Source: Gammaproteobacteria bacterium (GTDB taxonomy: Bacteria; Pseudomonadota; Gammaproteobacteria; Pseudomonadales; Azotimanducaceae). Taken from it: a stretch of DNA of 6,322 nucleotides. Below the pieces are notes generated by a model. The model was not told where the DNA came from. It was given only the letters and a program-made list of their open reading frames with translations, and did no database searches. The position numbers were made by a program, and so were the translations under genes. The stretch is from positions 1-6,322 of the forward strand of contig VXPR01000189.1 in assembly GCA_009839405.1 (NCBI GenBank). Reading direction: 5' to 3'. Below are positions 5,864-6,322 of the stretch, piece after piece (position 1 is the stretch's first letter; each line of letters opens with the position of its first letter).

Positions 5864-6322
5864 TCAGTAGCCGAGTTGCTTGTCGATGACGCCTTCTAGC
5901 TCTTCACCGCGCCGCAAGCGTTCGAGGTTGCGCAGGAAGCGTTCCATGTTGCGGCCGGCGCGGAACTGGCTGGCACCGGCGGTGTGGGGGGTCATTACCA
6001 CGTTGGGGAGCGACCAAAGGGCGCTGTCGGCCGGCAGCGGTTCCCGTGGCACGACGTCGAGGCCGGCGCCGCGAATCTGGCCGGACTCCAGTGCCGCCAC
6101 GAGGTCGTCTTCCACCATGACTTCGCCTCGCGTCACGTTCACCAGAAATGCGGTTTCCTTCATGCGGGCGAAAGCAGCGGCGTCGAACTTGCCCCGGGTT
6201 TCCGGGGTGAGCGGCGTGCAGATGGCCACCACATCCGAGCGCGCCAGGAGTTCGTCGAAGTAGCCCTCCCCTTGCACCTCGGGCACTTCTGGCGAGGGCG
6301 CCACCGGCTCGCGGTCCATGGC
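5864..6322 (-). CDS. D-isomer-specific 2-hydroxyacid dehydrogenase, C-terminal part (cut by window edge)
   Basis: The family reduces 2-oxoacids to D-2-hydroxyacids, or the reverse, with NAD(P)H in the cytoplasm; members include glyoxylate/hydroxypyruvate reductases and phosphoglycerate dehydrogenase. The 153 visible codons cover the latter part of the nucleotide-binding domain and the C-terminal helices. Counting from the in-frame Met at 6319, the catalytic trio is present: R64 (NVTRGEV), E93 (PREPLP) and H112 (TPHTAG). SDVVAICTPLTPETRG and GAGLDVVPREPLP are strong family signatures. The reading frame stays open to the right edge (GCC at 6322-6320), so the true start and the GxGxxG dinucleotide motif lie outside and the Met at 6319 is internal. 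It converges with the kinase gene, with a 25-base gap and no visible terminator hairpin. No ACT domain follows, so it is not the long SerA type; substrate specificity cannot be assigned. Confidence 0.93.
   Translation of the reverse strand, partial: AMDREPVAPSPEVPEVQGEGYFDELLARSDVVAICTPLTPETRGKFDAAAFARMKETAFLVNVTRGEVMVEDDLVAALESGQIRGAGLDVVPREPLPADSALWSLPNVVMTPHTAGASQFRAGRNMERFLRNLERLRRGEELEGVIDKQLGY

Overview
This is a high-GC window, clearly bacterial. Genes are tightly packed, one pair overlaps by an ATGA, and the intergenic gaps are 25 to 191 bases. The AroA, CreB/CreC-type regulators and D-2-hydroxyacid dehydrogenase resemble proteobacterial proteins. Two phytanoyl-CoA dioxygenase (PhyH) family genes within 2 kb would suit an environmental or host-associated proteobacterium from a PhyH-rich lineage. 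That placement is inference, and the genus cannot be read from this sequence.

Layout, left to right. Positions 1-85 are a leader with an imperfect inverted repeat ending just before the first gene. Positions 86-1381 (+) encode an AroA-family enolpyruvyl transferase (EPSP synthase) that keeps nearly all active-site residues but has an unusual glyphosate-loop sequence. Positions 1470-2567 (+) encode a long, atypical PhyH-family Fe(II)/2-oxoglutarate oxygenase, probably co-transcribed with aroA. Positions 2610-3449 (-) encode a second, conventional-sized PhyH oxygenase that converges on the first and starts at GTG behind a good Shine-Dalgarno sequence. Positions 3450-3640 are a divergent intergenic region: AT-rich near the PhyH start, and with a 21-base alternating purine-pyrimidine tract just before the next gene. 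Positions 3641-4318 (+) and 4315-5838 (+) are a translationally coupled OmpR-family response regulator and a CreC-like membrane histidine kinase. Positions 5864-6322 (-) are the C-terminal part of a D-isomer-specific 2-hydroxyacid dehydrogenase whose N-terminus lies beyond the right edge.

How the genes may work together: aroA gives the penultimate step of the chorismate pathway, or, if it is a paralogue, a related enolpyruvyl transfer. The two oxygenases would hydroxylate small molecules that cannot be identified here. The two-component system would sense a periplasmic or membrane signal and control transcription, possibly including the divergent oxygenase gene. No mobile element, CRISPR array, tRNA or rRNA was seen. 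Most of the window is recognisable metabolism and regulation. The features most worth a second look are the altered AroA loop, aroA outside its usual neighbourhood beside an oxygenase, the enlarged PhyH protein, and the unusual DNA before the response regulator.
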